64,000 bases of DNA, from NCBI GenBank assembly GCA_016648135.1, contig JADDOH010003980.1, forward strand, positions 1 to 64,000, written 5' to 3'. How positions within the stretch are numbered: position 1 is the stretch's first letter; each line of letters opens with the position of its first letter. Of the stretch, positions 1 to 12,584 are shown piece after piece. The notes below the pieces were generated by a model. The model saw only the letters and a list, made by a program, of their open reading frames with translations, had not been told where the DNA came from and did no database searches. The translations under genes were made by a program, and so were the position numbers. The DNA comes from Agrypnia vestita (taxonomy: Eukaryota > Arthropoda > Insecta > Trichoptera > Phryganeidae).

Positions 1-71
1 GGAATAAAAAATTCAATAACTTACCTATATAAATTAAGAAGATAATTTAGATCAAACAAATAAAAAAGAAG

Positions 72-241
72 TGTTGTAATAATAATAAATTTCTCCCTTC
101 TATATTGATGGGCACAACACTACGTGTGATTTTCTTCTATATAGTTGTCATTTCCTCTTGTCAATTAATGTGTAGTTAATCTCTAATTAAAAGCCACGTA
201 AAACGTTGAAAGTATTCTTTTATTTAATACTATATTTAACA
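72..241 (+). repeat. copia 5' LTR (170 bp)
   Basis: It starts TGTTGTAATA and ends TTTAACA immediately before the primer-binding site, as in Drosophila copia. It matches 4492-4657 without gaps. Confidence 0.9.
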
Positions 242-255
242 GGTTATGGGCCCAG
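242..255 (+). other. Primer-binding site (half-tRNA initiator Met type)
   Basis: GGTTATGGGCCCAG directly follows the 5' LTR. It is complementary to the anticodon arm of eukaryotic initiator tRNA-Met rather than to the tRNA 3' end, which is the known copia strategy of priming from a cleaved half-tRNA. Confidence 0.85.
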
Positions 256-391
256 ACCCACGTAATTAATGCAAAATAAGTTTTTTTTTTTAAAAAGTCG
301 AAATTAATAATAGTAAAATCAAAAAGAGTTGTGCGTTTTAACCTATAAGTGATCACGTGGCGTTGAAAATTTTCTTTTGTTATTGGAAGCG

Positions 392-3300
392 ATGTCTTTC
401 AACAACACACCAGCTATGATAGAAAAGCTGACTGGGAGAGAAAATTATCCCACCTGGAAATTCACAGTTAAAACATATCTAGAACATGAAGAGTTGTGGA
501 ATTGTGTCGCACCGGCGACAGGTGAAGAAGTTGACATAAAAAAGGATATAAAAGCGAAGTCAAAAATAATATTATTAGTAGATCCTATCCTGTCAACTAT
601 ATACATATCCAAGAAGCCACAACGGCGAAAGAGGTATGGGATAATTTAACTAAGGCTTTCGATGACAACGGACTGACACGCCGAGTTGGGCTGTTGAGAG
701 ATCTGATAACTACCATGTTAGATGGATGCCAAAACATTGAAGATTATATAAATAAAATAATGACTACTGCTCATAAATTGAGAAATATAGGATTTATGGT
801 AAATGATGAATGGCTTGGAACCTTACTACTGGCAGGATTACCAGATCTGTATCAACCAATGATTATGGCATTAGAAAGCTCGGGTTTGGTGATTACGGCT
901 GACTCTGTTAAAACAAAGCTTCTGCAAGATGTTAGAAAGTCAGATACTGCTGCGCTGTATGTTAACAAAAGCAAAGTTAACTCGCAGAAATCCAAACAAG
1001 CTTCAGAAAAGACAAACAAACCCAACAAAGGTCCGAGGTGCTATATATGCAACAATTATGGACACATAAGTAAGAATTGCAGGAATAAAAAGAAGGAACA
1101 TAAATCTAATGACAACTCGGGCTATGTGGCCGTATTTTCTGCCTCATTAACGAATGACAATGGATGGTTTATAGATTCAGGGGTATCAATGCATCTAACA
1201 ATGCACCGTGACTGGCTTTATGATGAAATACCACCTCCGGTCAACACTATCAAAGTGGCTGATGATAAGAAACTTATTGTGAAAGCATGTGGTAAAGTAA
1301 ATCTACATGTTATGAATAATGGCAAGTCTGAAACTATAAGAGTTCAGAATGTTCTTTATGTTCCTGAACTAGCCACCAACCTTCTTTCTGTAAGTCAAAT
1401 CAAACAAAATGGCTGTCAAGTTAAATTTGACAAAGATGGTTGCAGGATATTTAACCAAAATAATCTACAAGTGGCAAATGCAAAGTTAACAAATAATATG
1501 TACAGGCTCAATACACAAAGTGTTCCAGCATACATATCTACAACTGCAAGAAATGATGGCTACTTATGGCATCAAAGAATGGCATATTTGAATTTTGAAG
1601 ATCAAAACAAATTATCTGAAAGTACTGGAGTGAAAATTGAAAACAATGACAAAGGTGTATGTATTTCATGTTTAGAGGGAAAGCAGTCAAGAAATCCATT
1701 TCCTTCAGAAGGATCCAGAGCTAAACGTTTGCTGGAGCTCATACACTCTGACGTCTGTGGCCCCATGGAAGTCCAGTCACTGGGAGGAGCGCACTATTTC
1801 GTCACCTTCATCGATGACTTCTCCAGGAAAGTAACTACTTATATAATAAAGAATAAGTCAGATGTTTTTGATAAATTCAAAGAATTTAAGGCCATGGTAG
1901 AAAAACAAATTAATTTATCAATAAAGATTTTACGCACAGACAATGGTAGAGAATATCTAAGTAATGACTTTAAATCTTTCCTAACAAAATGTGGAATTAT
2001 TCTTCAAACATCCTCACCTTACACGCCCCAACAAAATGGGCTAGCGGAAAGAATGAATCGTACACTATTAGAACGAGCTCGATGTATGCTATTAAATGCT
2101 AAATTACAGAAGAAGTATTGGGCAGAAGCAGTTTCGACAGCAGCCTACATCACCAACCGCTGTCCAACCAGAGCACTGGCATTTCTAACTCCTGAAGAAA
2201 TCTGGTCCGGTGAGAAGCCCAATATTAGTAATTTAAAAATCTTTGGATGTGAAGCAATGGTTCATACACCAAAAGAAAAGGTTAAGAAATGGGATGCAAA
2301 AGCGACTAAAATGATATTCATAGGTTACAGTGAACAGACCAAAGGTTACAGACTTTTTGATCCTAAAACTAAGAAAGTGTTAATCAGTAGAGATGTAATA
2401 TTCTTAGAAAATTCAGTTATGAGAAATTACATTACATTGCCGTTGTCAGAATCTACCTCAGACAGTCTTATGCACAATAATGAATCTATTAATAGCGAAT
2501 CAACTCTAGAATCTTCTGATCAAAATATAACTACCGATGAGTCCTTCAACTCTGATGAAGGATCTTTATATGAACCAGAGGAATCAATAGACCTGAAAGA
2601 TATTTATTCAAATGTTACAACAAGATCAAAGAATGTAATGATTAAAGCAAGTAATACTTATAATACCTACATATGTACAGATGACAGTTCAGATCAGCAG
2701 GACGCCCCTCAGACATATAGTGAAGCAATATCTGCAGATAATGTGAATGCAGCAAAATGGAAGGAGTCAATCAAAGATGAGTTGTTGGCGCATACAGAAA
2801 ATAAAACCTGGCAGTTAGTGGATAAACCACCAGGAGTACGGATAATTGGCTCTAAATGGGTTTTTAAAATAAAAGACCTGCCATCTGGTCCGCTATATAA
2901 ATCCAGGCTATGTGCCAAGGGCTGCTCACAGACACAAGGAATAGACTACAATGAAACCTTCTCACCTACAGTTAGGTATGATTCGATTCGAGTTTTACTT
3001 TCAGAGGCAGTTCAACACAACTCAGAGATGATTCAGTTTGATATAAAAACTGCTTTCTTATATGGAGATATAAAGGAGGACATATACATGGCACCACCAG
3101 AAGGTTTAGATACATCATCAAATCTGGTATGTAAACTCAATCGTTCACTATATGGCCTTAAACAAGCACCAAGATGCTGGAACCAAAAATTGGATAGTTT
3201 ACTTAAGAAATTTGGTTTTAAAAGCAGTCATGCCGATAAATGTGTTTACATTGGCAATGTAAACAATAATTTAGTATACCTGCTACTGTATGTAGATGAT

Positions 3301-4233
3301 GGCCTTCTACTGTCAAGCTTAAGAGAATCGTTAGACGTAGTCATATGTGAATTAAACAAGAATTTTGATATTAAAATATGTGAGCCAAAGAACTTTGTAG
3401 GCCTTCAAATAGAAAAGTCTAAAGGATGTATATTTATTCATCAAGCAAACTATATTAAGAGATTATTAAGTAAATTTAATATGCAGAATGCCAACTGTAA
3501 TACTATTCCAGTAGATCCTCATACTACACTAGAAAAGAACTCAGCTGCACCAGACAAGGATATACCCTATAGAGAAGCTGTTGGATCCTTAATGCACCTA
3601 GCTATTGTAAGCAGACCTGATATCACATATGGAGTCAGTCTGGTGAGTCGATATTTAAATTGTTATAATCACACACACTGGAATGTTGTGAAGAAAATTA
3701 TGAAATACCTAAAAGAAACACAAAACTATGGTTTGTGTTACACATCGCACCAAAGCAATCAACTACAAGCTTATAGTGATGCAGATTATGCGAAAGATAC
3801 ATGCACACGGCGATCTTTAACTGGATATGTCTGTATAAAAAATGGAGCTGCTGTAACCTGGACAACACAACATCAACAGAGTGTTGCTTTATCAACTACA
3901 GAGGCTGAATTTATGGCAGCATGTGCGACTACAAAAGAAATTATGTGGTTGAAACGGCTATTAATTGATATAAAAGCATTTCATCAAGACTCAGTGACTT
4001 TACATATAGACAATCAAAGTGCAATTTGTTTGATTAAAAATGTGGACTATCATAAGCGGTGCAAACACATAGATGTTAAATATAACTTTATTAAAGAAAA
4101 ATATGCAGATAAACAAATTAATTTAAAGTATGTATGTACCCAAGAGCAATATGCTGATATATTCACTAAAGCCTTACCTAGAGATAAATTTCAGTACCTA
4201 AGAAGTAAGATAGGAGTGTTTAAACCTAATTGA
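392..4233 (+). pseudogene. copia gag-pol polyprotein with one gag frameshift
   Basis: The ATG at 392 opens gag in one frame to a stop at 649. From about 600 the homologous gag frame continues in a different frame and stays open to 4233 (1,179 codons counted from 694), so a single one-base indel near 570-605 breaks the polyprotein. In the second part, counted from 694: a CCHC zinc knuckle (C116 to C129), an aspartic protease with D-S-G at 161-163, the integrase zinc region then catalytic Asp near 351 and 415, a reverse transcriptase with Y-V-D-D near residue 866, and a C-terminal RNase H with D-N-Q-S. The rest of pol has no stop. The element could move only if supplied with gag in trans, or if the shift is a sequencing error or programmed; no slippery motif was recognised. 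Confidence 0.92.
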
Positions 4234-4491
4234 TTATTTTTAATTTTATCAATTCAATAAGATATACATTACTTTTGTTAGGTAAGAGTTTGTGATTTGA
4301 AACATGTAATTGATTCATTTCAGTATTTTTTAATTAATAAAAATGTATGTACATACAAAAGTAAAACATACCTACTATGTAACTAAACATAAATAAGCAG
4401 ATGTTGTGCTCACTATTTTTAAAAGTTAACTTTATATATGTACTTTCAATTGTATCTTATTTTTGTAAGAAGGGTTACAATTTGGTAAGAG

Positions 4492-4657
4492 TGTTGTAAT
4501 AATAATAAATTTCTCCCTTCTATATTGATGGGCACAACACTACGTGTGAGATTCTTCTATATAGTTGTCATTTCCTCTTGTCAATTAATGTGTAGTTAAT
4601 CTCTAATTAAAAGCCACGTAAAACGTTGAAAGTATTCTTTTATTTAATACTATATTT
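4492..4657 (+). repeat. copia 3' LTR, last bases lost
   Basis: It aligns to 72-237 with two adjacent substitutions. It lacks the terminal AACA seen in the 5' copy. Confidence 0.88.
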
Positions 4658-5364
4658 TATATACTAATTTTTCAAAACTTTATAGATCGGTAGAACCCTA
4701 AAGGTATAGTTTTATTTTATTTTTAATATTATTTTGTTAATTTACGCTCAATTACGCAAGTTTTGAGAGTAAGAGGAGGCCTTGTGTTAAGGTAAACAAA
4801 AAAAAAAATTATCGGGACAGCCTAATGTATACTTTACCTTTTTGTTTATGAAAGCCCTGTAGGGCATTAATAAATTAATAAATAAAATAAAAAATACCCA
4901 ACCGTACCAACTGGTGGTAATTTTAATTAGGAATGTATTCACAGCAGGAGTGGAAAATCAGTGTAGAACAATTAGATATGTATAAAAATCACTTCTGAGC
5001 GTAAGACCAACAGTTCGCAGGAGCTTGGGAAGGCCAGATCTAAGGTACAGTCATAATATCTTCGAAGATATATCAGTAGATAGAAGTTAGTACACCAGTA
5101 GAAGATATAACAGAAAAGTTATATCTTCCATTAGTTAGTTCCATTAAATGATGATGATTCAATGAGGCAATGAACATAGTCAGCTTGACCTAGGTCCTAG
5201 GCTTTCAAGAGCGCACCAGCTTGAAATGAATACATAATGGACTCATGTATTCGAGATTCTTCGATTTCTGATTGAAAAATATCAAAAAAAAAATTGTCGA
5301 CTGATTGTGGTCGTCAAGCGGGATGCCCTCACGCGAGACGACAGCACGATTAAAGCCGATCTCA
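4658..5364. other. Intergenic, nothing recognised
   Basis: AT-rich sequence. No gene, clear repeat pair or splice-bounded exon was seen. Confidence 0.5.
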
Positions 5365-5735
5365 TTATCGTTCGTCTAAGATTGCGTTTTCACTGATAGG
5401 TACTTTTGTTTCGCAGACATGACAGCGGGGCGGATTCAATATTTTCAAATGAGAAATCTGGGCCAGACTGGGAAAATTATTATCTTTCAACAAGCGGCGA
5501 TGTTTCTTTATTTTATTATTTTTTGTCATTATTTGGACGCGTCTCCTGGACGACTCGATGCTGTTTGGTAATCCCGCAGAGAAGCGGCCCGGATGAAAGC
5601 GGCAGCTCGATATGTACAGCCCGAGAACGAAGGAGCCGACCCCAACAGCCCGTGTTGAGTGATGAGTTGAGTTGGGACAGGGCAAGGAAGAAGAAGAAAA
5701 AGAACATTATGTTGATTCATAATTTTCATTAATTG
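5365..5735. repeat. Dispersed repeat with CCGACCCCAACAG core
   Basis: A GC-richer block in AT-rich surroundings. Its right part (about 5610-5700: CCGACCCCAACAG, then GAGTTGGGACAG and AAGGAAGAAG) recurs at 44615-44700 in the same orientation and at 18460-18530 reversed. Short overlapping ORFs occur on both strands but none resembles a host protein. It is probably the tail of a dispersed retroelement; the class is uncertain. Confidence 0.5.
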
Positions 5736-5924
5736 AAATATAAAAAATATATACTTAAATATTTTTAAAAAATCTAATTCAGGGTACCTACCTATTTTAT
5801 TAAAAAGTTATAAAGACATTGTTTTCATTTTATTTTCAAATGATAATTTTGAAATCATAGTAAGTATTTTTAAAAACGGAATGATGTTTTCATTTTATTT
5901 ATCAGGTCATCAGAGATCAGCTGT

Positions 5925-6438
5925 CATCAATCAATATATATTATAGATGTCCCACAGAGATGAAACTGTATTTTTATGGGAAAGTGGATAAAGAAGTCTT
6001 TGGGTGTACATTGTACATAGGGCTTACGACCTATCGTACGGCTGGTTTATACAATGTAACGTTCGCCATTTCCACCCATGATAGAATAATACCATATCTA
6101 CTATTTTTGGAAGTTGAATATATTTAAATTATACGCCACGTCTCACATACATGTTGCAACAATCCTCAGCGCGGCCGGCACCAAAGATTTTTCATTCCCC
6201 TTAAATGACCACAGATGTCGCTAATGAGACATCTATATTCGATTTTTGGAGTTTGTTAGCAATATCCTTTATCTGTGTAATGAAAGTTTAATGCTACTAA
6301 TTCGGAAGAATTTCATTACTTAAGCCAGGCGTACGATAGGTCGTAAGCTCTATGCACACCCAAAGACTTCTATACCTACTTTCCCATAAAAATATGGTTT
6401 CTTCTCTGTGGGACATCTATAATATATATTGATTGATT
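5925..6438. mobile_element. Foldback MITE, family A copy 1
   Basis: The two ends are inverted repeats of roughly 140 bp, each running from TCAATCAATATATATTATAG through GATGTCCCACAGAGA and GAAGTCTTTGGGTGT to CTTACGACCTATCGTACG. Related shorter copies lie at 9995-10210, 12585-12975 and 36541-36722, all sharing the order CACAGAGACGAAAC, GGAAGTCT, AGGGCTTAC. Confidence 0.8.
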
Positions 6439-6950
6439 AATGATGTCCCTGTGACAAAAACCGTTCTGAAAAATTTGGACATACTCAAAATAATCAGCTG
6501 TCATATTAATTTTGAAAACGGAATGAGATCAACTATTGGATTCCAGTTACGGTTATGGACAGACATTCGAGATTATTAGTATTGGGGATGACATAATCTT
6601 AATAATTCATTATTTAAACGAGATCCGCCCCTATATTGAAGGCCACAGTATTAAATCCAATTTTCCAATATCAAACTATAGGATTTGATGGAAACCACAT
6701 TGGCGACCGTCAATAAGTGAGTAAGTACCAAATGAAGACGATATTTTAATTATTTTCCGAATAAATTAAGCGAATGAAAGTGTATTTAAGGCTCTGAAGC
6801 CCGTTCGGGATTCAGTACGACTCTGTCCTGTCCAGAATCACCATCGGTAAGTGACATAATTTTACTTATATTATCAATAATTATTAAAAATTGTGAAATC
6901 AAATTTGGTATCGATAGAAAGGTTATATATATTATATATAATATATAATA

Positions 6951-6983
<33 letters not shown>

Positions 6984-8499
6984 TCTATATATTATATATA
7001 TATATATATATATAACATAAATATCATTTCTTTCATCAAAAATATTATATTTTATATTATTTCGTTTACCTACAGTAGGGTTATGCCGTTATGCAAGTGA
7101 TGAGATAAATTGTGATTGGTATTCGGTTATAATAATGATTGTTAACTGTAATTTAAAGGTAGAGGCCGAATTAAAAATCACAATGCCAATAATCTACAAT
7201 CTAACACCCATAACACTATCACAGATCATCTCGTTAGTTTCAAACGCCTTAAAAACGCAACTATAAGTTATTAAAACGCGTTTTTTTTGTTTTGGTTTAC
7301 AAATAACAATTCTAGAGTATAAAATGATGATTTCAAATTAAGTTAATTTTAATAAAAGTGTGTTTTTATATATTTTAAGATTTTTTAGATACGTGATTTC
7401 AGGTTATCATTATTATTAATTAACTATCTACAACCCGTAAAATGAGGGAATATTGGTTCGCGTATCTATCCCCAGTATATATTTATAGTATCTTCTTGGC
7501 GGTTCACGGAGAGGCGGCCGTAATAACATCTTCGGGTTTGGTGGCCCGGGGTTAAAGCCCCATCTCCGGCCGTTTAATTTATTTTTTTAGCCGTAAATTC
7601 GAACGAAATTACGGACGCTACACGAAGATCCGATCTCGTTGTGCTACACAAGACTAATAATGACCCTAACATTGATGCTGATATCCTTGCAGATACCTTA
7701 TCATCGTTCAAGACCTCACTCGTACACAACATCCATTTTCTAAACGATGACCTGAACCTATAGATCCATTATTTATTAAATACTAATCACACTACATTCA
7801 AACACTAAATATACAATACACATAAATGTACATGTAAAATATAATTAATTGCAAAAATACATGTTACTAGAGCGTGCCGAAGACACTTGTAACTGGGATA
7901 ATGGGCATTGTCTTCATTTAAAATGTTTTATTATTAAAGTATAATGTACCTATTTTCCTGTTAGTCTCTAATAAATATATATTTTTTTTAAATTATGTTT
8001 GATATTAGTACCTTTAATGAAACTCCAGTCACGTAATGCTTTACCTGGAGAAATCATATTTTTTATTATTTTATTTGAATATTTAAACTACACCACAGGT
8101 CATGAGGCCCAAGTACTGTGGCGAACTAATCATATAAATACCCAAGCTTGAGTAAATCACATTTGATGAATAGTAAGTGAGTGCCATGCCCACTAGACTA
8201 CCATAGTGATATATCTGCGATGATATGGAAAAGGGGGACGAGTGTCAATGAATGCGAAATGGAGTTATATACCAAGTGATAGCTATTTTCTTCTCCACCG
8301 ATTGGCATATAATATAACGTTGTAGAATTCCTATCATTTGACCGTGTATCCATTAATCAACTAATAAACGTAATATAAATCATTCAAACACTTCGAGAAT
8401 TCAGAGTGTCAAACGTATTCTATTTCAAGAGGTCGGTTGTCGAAAACATTTTGCGTATACACGACGAGAATATCTAGCCTTGGATAACAGATTTTTGTA
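6439..8499. other. Non-coding, degenerate repeats
   Basis: It holds the TA microsatellite near 6930-7015. A TTGGCGACCGT string at about 6700 resembles an LTR-element primer site, but no LTR pair was found. A GC-rich patch (7490-7580) has GGCCCGGGG/GCCCC self-complementarity. No host exon was recognised. Confidence 0.4.
6930..7015. repeat. TA microsatellite
   Basis: Runs of alternating T and A, interrupted once. Confidence 0.95.
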
Positions 8500-9235
8500 A
8501 TCAAAACAAAAATACGGGAGAATTTATCCAATCCGGGCCGAAAATGGGTCACCAGACTTCGGGAGGAAGCTAAAAATAAGGAAGCCGGCACACTGGTCCA
8601 ATTCTTGGATTCTGCCATCAGTGAGTTTATTTTATGGAGACGTAAAATTACAAATACAGTCGTCACTCTCTGTAACGAAACACCCTGTAGCGAAAAACTC
8701 TCTTTAACGTAAAAATGAACCCGACTTGTTTGGTTTTCCACAAGAACCCGTATTAATTGACTCTCAATAGCAAAACGGTTATCTCTTTACAGCGAATAAA
8801 TTGGTATAACGCCGCTGAAAAAGGGACACACAGAAAGTCCGTTTCTTAGAATTTTCTTGTCGCCGGACACGCGGAATACTTATTTGAAGCAAGCTATGTT
8901 CACAGGAACATCTTCCACGGCTTGCTGTAGAAGTGTGGCTGAAGTTACGAAGTACTCTCCTAATGTTATTTTGAATGGAGATGAGACCGGATTTTTTTTT
9001 AAAAAGGATACCAAGCAAGACTCCCAAATTTAAGACCAGGTAGTGCGTGGATGGAAAACACTTGAAAAACACACATTACCAGTGCTAGCAAACATCGACG
9101 TCAATCGAACTAAAGAGGACTAATGGCTATCGTAAGTCAAAAAGTTGAAAAGTCACGCAGTTTCAAGAAATTCAAGTTACCGAACACCTACAAAGCCAAA
9201 AACGTTCACGGTTCACGTGTAATCACGCGGAGAAA
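8500..9235 (+). pseudogene. pogo/Tigger-type transposase remnant
   Basis: Three separated stretches read like parts of a pogo transposase on the plus strand: N-P-G-R-K-W-V near 8529-8560, an N-G-D-E-T-G-F-F block (first catalytic Asp region) near 8961-8995, and K-S-R-S-F-K-K-F-K-L-P-N-T-Y-K-A-K near 9145-9205, matching the family's KS.NPR.FKN..LPV.Y.A motif. They lie in several frames with stops between, so the gene is dead. A CTCTCTGTAACGAAACACCC string at about 8663 looks like a pogo-type terminus and may be a second nested element. Flanking TIRs were not found. Confidence 0.7.
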
Positions 9236-9811
9236 AATCGACATTTATATTGCAATAGAACTTAAGGTTTATAATTTTTATACGTATTTATTTCAAAGCA
9301 CATTCGACTTCAATAATCTTTCAATTATTCAATAAGACCGCTTTAGATTTGCTGTTTTTAGCGTTAGACCGCTTTAGAGCGCAACCGTTAGACTCGAAGC
9401 GTGCGAAAAGATCACGTTATTTTGTTTTTCCGCCATTTTCCCAACTATATTTATTTTCGATTCGTGAAAATCCACTCGCGGTGAATATGGTGGGCGGGCC
9501 GAACCACAACAGGGCGTATGAATGAATGCTGATCGTCCAACGCAGGACGCTTCGGGAGGCACTCCCCAGCAGAAGAACAAACATATCTTTAACAATATTT
9601 TTATATTCTGAGAACACAAAATTATAATGTACGTTAAAGTATACACTTGTGTTAAAATATAAATATGTACATATAATTATGACGTCCAAGGGGGCTAGTG
9701 CATATCTTAAATAATTTGGAAGAATATCATAAATACATTAAAAATAATAATGCTTAAAACTCCACTTTAAAAACATAGTGGTATCATTAGTTCAGATTAT
9801 TGCATGAATAG
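9236..9811. other. Non-coding, unclassified
   Basis: A short direct repeat TTAGACCGCTTTAGA occurs at about 9333 and 9364. The block 9440-9570 is relatively GC-rich. No known gene was recognised. Confidence 0.35.
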
Positions 9812-9994
9812 TTTGTTGGTCCTGTGGCTAGGACGCTCGCCTCGTGATCCGAAGGTCGCGGGTTCAAAACTCACTCCAGATTAGCAAGTTAGTCCTATTT
9901 TCATAGCACAAGCGTTTAGCTTAGTTTGAAAATAGTAATAATATTGATGTGACACGTATTCCGTGTTAGCATCTCTATTTAAAAAAAATTACTA
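9812..9994 (+). mobile_element. tRNA-derived SINE (SINE-1)
   Basis: The head looks like a tRNA: an A-box-like TGGCTAGGACGC near 9826 and a B-box-like GGGTTCAAAACTC near 9860. The body (CCTATTTTCATA, GTTTAGCTTAGTTTGAAAAT, ATTCCGTGTT) and the A-rich tail recur at 54810-54930. It is not a functional tRNA gene because the aminoacyl and anticodon stems do not close. Confidence 0.75.
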
Positions 9995-10210
9995 CCTACG
10001 AAATCTATCTATACTATTTCGTGAGAAGGACTACAGATGTCTCTAACGTAGCTTCAAATATATGAAGAGTTTCAGAGTTTTATATATATACTATACACTG
10101 ATAATGTGTAGATGTTTTTACGATGGAATTTCTGAACGTTGCATTGTGTTCAGTGATCACCGGGCCATCATGCAAAAGACTCCAACGCACGTTTCTGTGA
10201 GACTTGTAGA
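9995..10210. mobile_element. MITE family A copy 2 (diverged)
   Basis: The left part shares GGACTACAGATGTC with 12945. The right end, read in reverse, gives AAGTCTCACAGAAACG, GGAGTCTTTTGCATGATGG and GGCCCGG, matching the family A order. Confidence 0.55.
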
Positions 10211-11182
10211 ATTTATCATAATTTAATAATATTTTTATCTAAATCAATTCTAAAAAAAGGAAGGTCATAATAAAATCGGTATTTACAGTTCACAGTGCGG
10301 ATTTCTGATCTTCGCCTCCTCCTAGCGAGGGTCGGCGATGGCGATCACGACTGTTCACCACCGCAAGGAACAAGTCGAATTACACTTGTACCAGTCCCTC
10401 GAGTTACCCAACCATGAGATGTGGCGTCTTCTTAAGCTTCTTTTTCCACTTATTTTCCTTCAAATGATGAGTTGAAATATGAGATCAGATGATTCTGATC
10501 AAAATGATGAAAGTGTCATATAACATTCAGCATCAACCAGTGATGTGCAGCGCGCATTAATAAATATGAGTATGTTTCGCATTAATTAAGATTCTGGGAA
10601 AAAAATATCTTTTGAAAAATACGACTTGAAATTCTAGCGTAATCCGTGGAAATCGCTGGAGTTTTTAGTTCTGACGGCTTTTTTACAGCTTAATATCAAC
10701 GCTTCTCCTGTTTTACTTGTTTGCGCGCATTTCATTTGTTTCTTCAATCTGGAAGGCAGTCTAACTGAACTGAATATTTTCCTAATGAAGCTGTATTGTC
10801 AGCACCAGCGAGTTTTGTATGACTGACAAGTAATAAAATATGTAGGTACTATACTGCTTTTCTTTTTTTTTTCTTCAAAAGGTTTATTTTTAGTGAAAAC
10901 TCACTTACAGATATGACTACTATGTTACTAATATAATTCCATACTTACTGACATACTCAATGTTTTGCGTGGATTCCATCGGTCAATTTTCTTTTACGAT
11001 CTGCTCATATAGACTGGCATTATTTTAAATCGATTATTACTTTTGCGTCATTAATCATGCAATTAATAGTATTTTATTAAAATTAATAGTTTTTAGTAAA
11101 ATTTCAATCTGTTTCTGTTTACGGTAATTTTTAAAGAAAGTTCGTTGTTTTTGAATATTCTGTTTGCGGGTGGATTATGAAT
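10211..11182. other. Non-coding, unclassified
   Basis: A GC-rich patch at 10300-10450 has short open frames on both strands but no recognised domain or splice frame. The rest is AT-rich. Confidence 0.35.
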
Positions 11183-11856
11183 AGAGCCTCCAAATATTCG
11201 TGATTCCAACTATTCGAAAATCGAATAGTTAATGATAAAATATTCGAATATTCGAATATATTCGTAACATTGTTAAGAAAGGAATAATTTACTTCGGATG
11301 ATAAATACAGATTAATAAAAAAAATATAATAGTTGTAGAGAATTTATTTACTCTTCATAGATATACAGACGAGTTATTATTCTCTCGATAACTGACAAAA
11401 TTTTAGATATTTTTATATAACTTAATATCTCACATCCCACTCGCAAGTTTTTAAAAAATTATTCTGTATATAACTTTTTGTTTGTCGGCTCAAGTATTTA
11501 TGAAAGCTTAATATAAAGCCAACTTTATCATTGACAAAATAATGCTTATTGTAATAAAACCATAATGCTTATTGTAATAAAAGCATAATTATTAGCATAA
11601 GACTTTTAAAAAAAGGCAAATGCAAAAGATGTCAGAAAATTTACAGAGTTTACATCTTTGAAGTCCGACTTCCATATAGCCGATAGCGGTACTTTTGGAG
11701 AAAAAAATCGTATACCTGAAAATGCTTGCATATGACTTCCAGGGTTCGTAAACTTTTATTTCGTTTAGAAAAAAATTTTATAGTATAAATATGAACGAAT
11801 ACTTTACGAATACTTTTTAAAGTATTCGAAGTTCGAATATTCAGATTGGAGACTCT
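11183..11856. mobile_element. hAT-like non-autonomous element
   Basis: The ends are inverted (AGAGCCTCCAAATATTCG versus AGAGTCTCCAATCTGAATA), with ATTCGAATATTCGAAT palindromes just inside both ends. The flanking octamers TTATGAAT and AAATGAAT agree at 6 of 8 positions, as expected for a worn 8-bp target duplication. There is no transposase frame inside. Confidence 0.65.
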
Positions 11857-11962
11857 AAATGAATGTGACACGGATATTCAGCATTTGAGGATGCTTGGCG
11901 AGTTAAAAGGTTCCGAGGGCGCAGTAAGGGGTGCGCGGGTCGAGGTTTAGTACATCTCTCAC

Positions 11963-12133
11963 CTTTGACGTGGCCGAGGATCCTACTGTAGACCTTGACG
12001 GGGTACTTGTAGTTGGCGGAGATGAGCAGCGGCAGCACGAGGCAGGAGTAGGCGGCCAGCCAGCCGCCCAGCAGCAGCGGCCCGGCGCCGCGCCCGCAGT
12101 ACGGCAGCAGCAGCACCACGGACAGCAGGCACA
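11963..12133 (-). CDS. Internal exon of an unidentified membrane protein gene
   Basis: Read on the minus strand, the exon starts after GTTGCAG (acceptor) and ends CAAAG before GTGAGAG (donor), both near consensus. Its 171 bp encode 56 whole codons plus a split codon at each end (phase 1). The peptide is rich in Leu, Ala and Gly, with two probable membrane segments (L-L-S-V-V-L-L-L-P and G-W-L-A-A-Y-S-C-L-V-L-P-L-L) followed by a basic, Tyr-rich stretch ending H-V-K. High GC against AT-rich flanks supports constraint. It accepts phase 1, which is what the start exon at 23690-23783 delivers, so the two may belong to one gene. The family is not recognised. Downstream exons are probably beyond the left edge or were not seen. 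Confidence 0.7.
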
Positions 12134-12339
12134 CTGCAACACCAAGTACGAGGGCGTTTAGCTCACCACATTCCACTTTCAGATTCCAAATGACACTTCT
12201 ATATTGTAGGTACACGTCTACTATTACCGAAAATAACATTATTTCAGTAATAAACTAAGCTTTTACGCAAATAATTGCATTTTTACCTACAAATTTTTAA
12301 TTTCGCGCAAAAACGCCCGAAGCTGTCTTGGCGTCTACG

Positions 12340-12409
12340 TGACGTCAAGCTCGAGTAAACATTGCACTGTATCTATGAAAACGGTGATGGGTACGTAGGC
12401 GTGACGTCA
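12340..12409. promoter_or_regulatory. Pair of CRE/ATF palindromes
   Basis: Perfect TGACGTCA octamers lie at 12340-12347 and 12402-12409, about 60 bp apart in a CpG-containing patch inside the putative long intron. Further perfect copies are at 24362 and 39722. One is expected by chance in a window this size. Confidence 0.35.
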
Positions 12410-12584
12410 TTCGCTCTGACCGGTGTTTCAGTTAAAATGGCGGATTGCACAATTTTATACTTTTATTTTATTGGAAATCTTATTAATCTTAATGTGTATA
12501 TTAAAACTGGATAATTTTTTAGAATCCTTTAAAAATATTTTCTTCTCTAAAATCACTTATTCTTTAATACTGTCATCATGCGTA

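Larger units (their letters stand above)
72..4657 (+). mobile_element. Ty1/copia LTR retrotransposon, nearly complete
   Basis: The order is 5' LTR, primer-binding site, gag-pol, 3' LTR. The LTRs begin TGTTG and differ only by two adjacent bases (130-131 versus 4550-4551) over the 166 aligned bases, so insertion is recent. The last four bases of the LTR (AACA) are missing from the 3' copy, where unrelated AT-rich sequence follows. No clear target-site duplication is visible. The reading frame is open through protease, integrase, reverse transcriptase and RNase H, but gag carries one frameshift. Confidence 0.95.

Noticed and set aside
5406..5732. Overlapping frames of about 100 codons on both strands
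   Set aside because: No domain, no splice support, and the right part is a dispersed repeat.
6690..6720. TTGGCGACCGT as a retroelement primer site
   Set aside because: No LTR pair or gag-pol nearby; kept only as a remark.
9812..9875. tRNA-like sequence
   Set aside because: A and B boxes are present but the stems do not close and a SINE body follows; the same holds for 49660-49740.
11931..12161. Plus-strand Gln-rich frame
   Set aside because: It is the complement of the minus-strand membrane exon, which has both splice sites.
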